Below, piece after piece: positions 60,032 through 64,000 of a stretch of DNA of 64,000 nucleotides. Origin of the DNA: Apostichopus japonicus (Eukaryota; Echinodermata; Holothuroidea; Aspidochirotida; Stichopodidae). A program made the position numbers and the translations under genes. The stretch's first letter is position 1. Each line of letters begins with the position of its first letter. Under the pieces are notes generated by a model. The model made no database searches. It was not told the DNA's origin and saw nothing but the letters and a program-made list of their open reading frames with translations. The stretch lies in NCBI RefSeq assembly GCF_037975245.1, contig NC_092561.1, positions 9,235,001-9,299,000 of the forward strand, read 5' to 3'.

Positions 60032-60409
60032 AGTCAATTGGTGTTTATTAAATGTCTTTTAATGGTTCCATTCCTTTGGATCACTGTTCCCAGGACATTT
60101 GAACATTTTCTCCTTTGCTGAATCAAAGCCTCCATTAACTTATGATACTAACGTTAGGCCTATTTTAGTTTCTATGTTTGCTTCGTATGCCATAATATCA
60201 ATATTAGAAATGCAGTGTTTGATGCCAGCATTGCTAAATGAGGTTATCGTTGTTGCTGAACACCCTCCCCCCCCCCCCCCCTATGGTTAGTGTCCTTCAG
60301 GCTGAAACCATGCTTTCTCAAACATTTTGATCATGATTTTGCCAACAGTTGTTTACAATAAGGGGCTGGCCCCCTATGATAAGTATGTTTCAAACTTAAA
60401 GGGGGTACA

Positions 60410-60760
60410 ACAAAATATATATATATATATATATATAAGGCAATTATATAGCGCCATAACTAAAACGATATTCTATGTCTATGGCGCTTTACAAGGAAGA
60501 AATAAATCATACGAATAAAAAAAAACAGCAACAAGACAGAAAAGAGAAAAAATAGGATTACTTAAAGGCCTTATTAAAGAGAACTGTCTTCAGAGCTTTC
60601 TTGAAAGAGAGAAATTTGGATTGATCAGCAACCGAAGACGGCAAGTCGTTCCACAGCCTGGCCCCAGTAACAGTAAATACACGGTTGCCAAACTGTTTTG
60701 TGCAGGTGGCGGGAAAGTTTAAAAGAAGTAGCAGATATACTTCTTATACGGTATGACAAA
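60410..60760 (-). pseudogene. LINE C-terminal fragment and 3' end
   Basis: On the minus strand, 60558-60692 encodes FGNRVFTVTGARLWNDLP then FLSFKKALKTVLFNKAFK and a stop, the characteristic C terminus of CR1/L2/Jockey-type reverse-transcriptase polyproteins (RLWN.LP....FK..LKT.LF..AF). The 3' UTR has GTAAAGCGCC and GGCGCTATATAA followed by a TA tail at 60411-60437. Heavily 5' truncated. Confidence 0.8.
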
Positions 60761-62606
60761 ACATGCTTAGTAAGCAACTAGTTAACACAAAAAATCAGGG
60801 GCCTGTTTATTAATACATATATGATAAATCAAACAAAGAACCTTGAATGTAATGTGTTGCTCAATGGGGGAGCCAATGTAAAGTGAAAAGACAGTCAAAT
60901 TGTAGGTTTTGAGGAAATCGACGTAGAATTCACAAGATGCTGAAAGGAAATGAAGATAGATTTGTCTGTTTAAATGGCTAACATATGTATACCATAATTT
61001 TTTTCACTCAAGCACTCTTAATTAAAGAAAAACTTACCAAAATTTTAGGCTCTTCCCTATGCTACAATTTCAGACAAAAAAAACAGGTCAGAAATGGAAT
61101 TCCTACCAATGTTCTGGTTAATGCCCTGATCTCAGTGATAGCAAATATATGCAGGATAACATGGTGTCACTGAACTCATCAGTAAGATGAAAAGTCCCCA
61201 CATCAATCTTTGAAAATAAAATAGGAAAAGACTGGACAGGTCTGGAAATAACTTCTTTATGATGCATTGCAACTTTGTCAGTGATAAATTGGTATTAATC
61301 CTCTGATAAATTCCTGCTTGTCATTAACTAACTACAAAGAAAACAAAAAAACGGACAGAACCAAAAAACACATACATGTGACAGATTATCAGAAATAATA
61401 AATGATTGGATTAATATTTAATAATTAAGCCTGGATGGATGAGCTGACACCATTATAAACATTGCGGGGGTACAAAACAGACATGTGCCTCAGTACATGA
61501 CAAACCAAAAGAAGGGAAACAACAGACTATTTCATTATGGGAATGTTTGATTGTGAAAAGTTTTCCTGGCAGTTAATGGGAAGCCATAAATGGGCCTCCC
61601 CCTCCCCCCCCCTCCCCCCCCCCCCCCCCGAATAAGCAGCCACTCATGGAACTTAACCCACAAAAGTTTAGTGTTCTACTTTGTAAATTTCTCTCCATTT
61701 TCAAAATGAAGAACTAGTACTAAAATTCATTCACTAAATTTTAACCTTTAAGACGTAAACAATATTTCATTGAAACATTGGGCAATTGGCATAAAGATTC
61801 TCAATATCATAAATTGTGAAACAGTTTGTTTAAGTTTTCATTTGCAGTGCAGCAGTTCATTTTATGTCCATTGTACAGTAACTTGTTTGTTGTCTTTCTA
61901 TGATAATACCCCCAGACAGATAATCTAATCTGAATAATATCAATAATTTAATCTGATCTGAATGTTATCAAGCATCTCAGAGGAGTATAGAGAGGGTCAG
62001 GTAACAGAGGTAGTGGTGGGTCATAGCCAAAGTGGAATGGTAGGGATAAGGGAGCAACCTTAGTGTCAAAAGTATGGATTAACTAGATAAATAGAGAGGA
62101 TTAAGGTGTATACAGTTAAGCCTCCCCCCTCTCCTTCCCATAGTCAGGATTAAAACTAACAATTAACTTCTACCTTCCAACACATTGAGTGGAGGCTTGG
62201 ATAAAACATTAAAATTAACTTGGGTTTTAGCTTTGGGTCGGGGATGTATATATATATATATATAGAATATTTAGAAACAGCTTAATTGAATACATTCAAC
62301 CGTTACAAACAATTAGCTATTATCTACTTTTAATGAACTGCAATCACACCTCATTTGCTTATTTACATTTTGTTATTAAATGGACAAAGGTTATTTACTG
62401 ATAGATGTCAAATTGCCGACTTATCAGTGCTTTTAAGATACCACACGACACCAGCTGTCCGGCATTTCTCCCGTTAACTAACTGCTGGTAAAATAACAAA
62501 GAAGTGACGATACACGACGAATGAAACAAAGGGTTAATTATGTTGTACTGTTATATATGATCTACATGTTCAGCATTCTCATGTACTTTGCAACTGGACT
62601 GATATT
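60761..62606. other. Unassigned A+T-rich sequence
   Basis: No gene seen. Includes a long C tract (61600-61629) and a short TA run (62248-62265). Confidence 0.35.
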
Positions 62607-62634
62607 ATGAGTGAAATTGGACTTAAATTTGTGG
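62607..62634 (+). CDS. Possible first coding exon of a gene leaving the window
   Basis: ATG followed by nine codons (MSEIGLKFV) and a perfect donor G/GTAAGT, phase 1, the same phase and layout as kinase exon 1. The rest of the gene would lie beyond 64000. Very short, so low confidence. Confidence 0.2.
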
Positions 62635-63059
62635 GTAAGTTCAGTGAATTTTTTTCCGTCTAAGGCAGTACTTATAGAATGAGTTCCATCTTTTTTAAGT
62701 ATCTGACAAGCATAACTGTGACAGAAAGAAAGTTTTGAAAAATCATTTAACCATTTATGTGAAGTGATGTATAGTCGCGTCCCCCGATATCATAAATATC
62801 TTAAATCGAAGTATAATATGAGAGTAAAACATACGATAGATTATACCCAAAGAGAGGCATAATTTTAGTCTAGATAGAATTGATACAAAAATCACTTAAA
62901 AATATTGACATATTTTTGCTTGAACGGTTCACTCGCACCAAGGTACTGTCTAGTGTACAGGACTGTGCACTATACTGTCCATAAAGTTATGACAGATAAT
63001 CTTAGGGTTAACATACTGTATCTATAAAGTAAGAATGTTCAAGAGGTACGTTACAGTCT

Positions 63060-63740
63060 GAACCATGCAAAAATGCTAAGATACAATTTTTACCTAGATA
63101 TTAATTTATCAGAATTGGTACCCAAGTTAATACCAGAAATGTTTACATACAGTGTAAATATAAAGAAACATTGTGTACCCGATGCAGATGGGCTAAGGTA
63201 TGGTAGTTGTAACTATGATTTATAACCCAATAATGCAAAATGTCCTCATATCTAAATATTAAAGAACTAATGTAGCCGGACACATAAACCATTCCAACAT
63301 GCCAAGTTCTGAAGAACCCTGAATTGTATAAATTTATATCCCAGGTATTTAAAATGTTTGCATGTCTCAATTATAAGAACTACTGCGACATAACAGTACA
63401 GACATATTTATGCCATATGTACTATGAAGTCACCTTATATTGATGTTCCAAATGTGTTAAATGTTTGCATACGTGTGTTAAAAGAGAACTGTTGTAATAT
63501 AAACTATGGAGATATGCCATGTTATGTATAAAGTCTATACATTTAATAACATTGATATCCCTGTTATATGTGTATTAAAATGTTTGCATGTCTAAATAAA
63601 AGCTCCCAATACTTTATTATATTAACAGATATCAAGTATATTATATGCGTATTCGCAAATTTATTGATATTTCAGATGTTTGCATGTCTAAACAATATAA
63701 ACCATGCTGACCTGCCAAGTTTTGTATAGTGTAAAAGTAA
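63060..63740. repeat. Diverged tandem repeat, about 100-115-bp unit
   Basis: AAATGTTTGCATGTCTAAA or variants occur near 63354, 63463, 63580 and 63677, with a recurring CATGCCAAGTT..GTATA block between. Strongly diverged. Confidence 0.6.
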
Positions 63741-63746
63741 GTTGGC

Positions 63747-63783
63747 CTGACGTTTCGATCCTAGCAGGATCTTCTTCAAAGGC
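63747..63783 (-). ncRNA. Hammerhead-like core motif (likely retroelement)
   Basis: On the minus strand: TTGAAGA, an extra A, a 5-bp stem GATCC/GGATC with a TGCTA loop, GAAA, then CGTC. Same order as the motif at 49280 with a different but still complementary stem. The first core base is T instead of C, which should impair cleavage. The neighbouring sequence to 64000 is purine-rich and unassigned, and looks like a retroelement remnant. Confidence 0.35.
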
Positions 63784-64000
63784 TACATGACAAGTAACAG
63801 TAACAGAAGGGACAAAAACACGCACAGAATACAGACAGGTTAATGAGCATGGTGAACACAAAGAGATGTAGACAAGGGATGGAGAGAGGAAAGAAAGAAA
63901 CCAATAGGGGAAGAGGAGAGGTAAGAGATAAACAGTGGAGGGACAAAGAGAGGATTAAGGGAAGGGGATAGGGAATAGAGTTTTGTATAGCGATGAATTT

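Overview
The window looks like part of an animal nuclear genome: A+T-rich, intron-bearing, gene-poor and full of transposon debris, SINEs, LINEs and simple repeats. A death-effector-domain (DED) family, PIM-like kinases in tandem and SINE/LINE 3' ends of the GCGCTATATAA type suggest a marine invertebrate, probably a deuterostome and perhaps an echinoderm such as a sea cucumber. That assignment is inference; no diagnostic single-copy gene is present.

Two gene families carry the window, both on the + strand. (1) DED proteins: an 85-residue DED-only protein at 3031-3288, and a second gene (16657-26256) whose DED exon I join, by splice phase, to two small downstream exons across an intron of about 8.8 kb packed with transposons. 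(2) A PIM-like serine/threonine kinase, reconstructed as five exons and 460 residues, present as two almost identical complete copies (31700-37135 and 52845-56451) inside a segmental duplication, with a third broken copy (48226-48749) between them. The kinases have an N-terminal helix/coiled coil, a basic NLS-like patch, a Ser/Asn/Gly-rich linker and a kinase domain with HGD in place of HRD and DYG in place of DFG.

Layout: 0-4.4 kb DED gene 1; 4.4-13.2 kb piggyBac-like MITEs, a 297-bp tandem array, a 13-bp minisatellite between direct repeats, long dispersed repeats and a 21-bp CTTAAG array; 13.4-14.1 kb a weak small-gene candidate; 16.6-26.3 kb DED gene 2 with a hAT element and a foldback-like element in its intron; 26.5-30.5 kb tandem repeats and a SINE; 30.5-39.2 kb kinase copy 1; 39.2-46.4 kb two hAT-like elements and a dead LINE reverse transcriptase; 46.4-49.2 kb a 48-bp minisatellite running into the kinase pseudogene; 50.5 kb a tRNA-derived SINE; 51.4-57.8 kb kinase copy 2; 57.8-64 kb microsatellite, LINE fragment and mostly unassigned sequence.

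How the genes might work together is inference: DED proteins are adaptors of death and innate-immune signalling, and PIM kinases are pro-survival kinases, so the neighbourhood may be a small lineage-expanded signalling cluster. No direct evidence in the sequence links the two families apart from adjacency. All exon models rest on splice motifs, phase agreement and paralogue comparison, with no transcript data.
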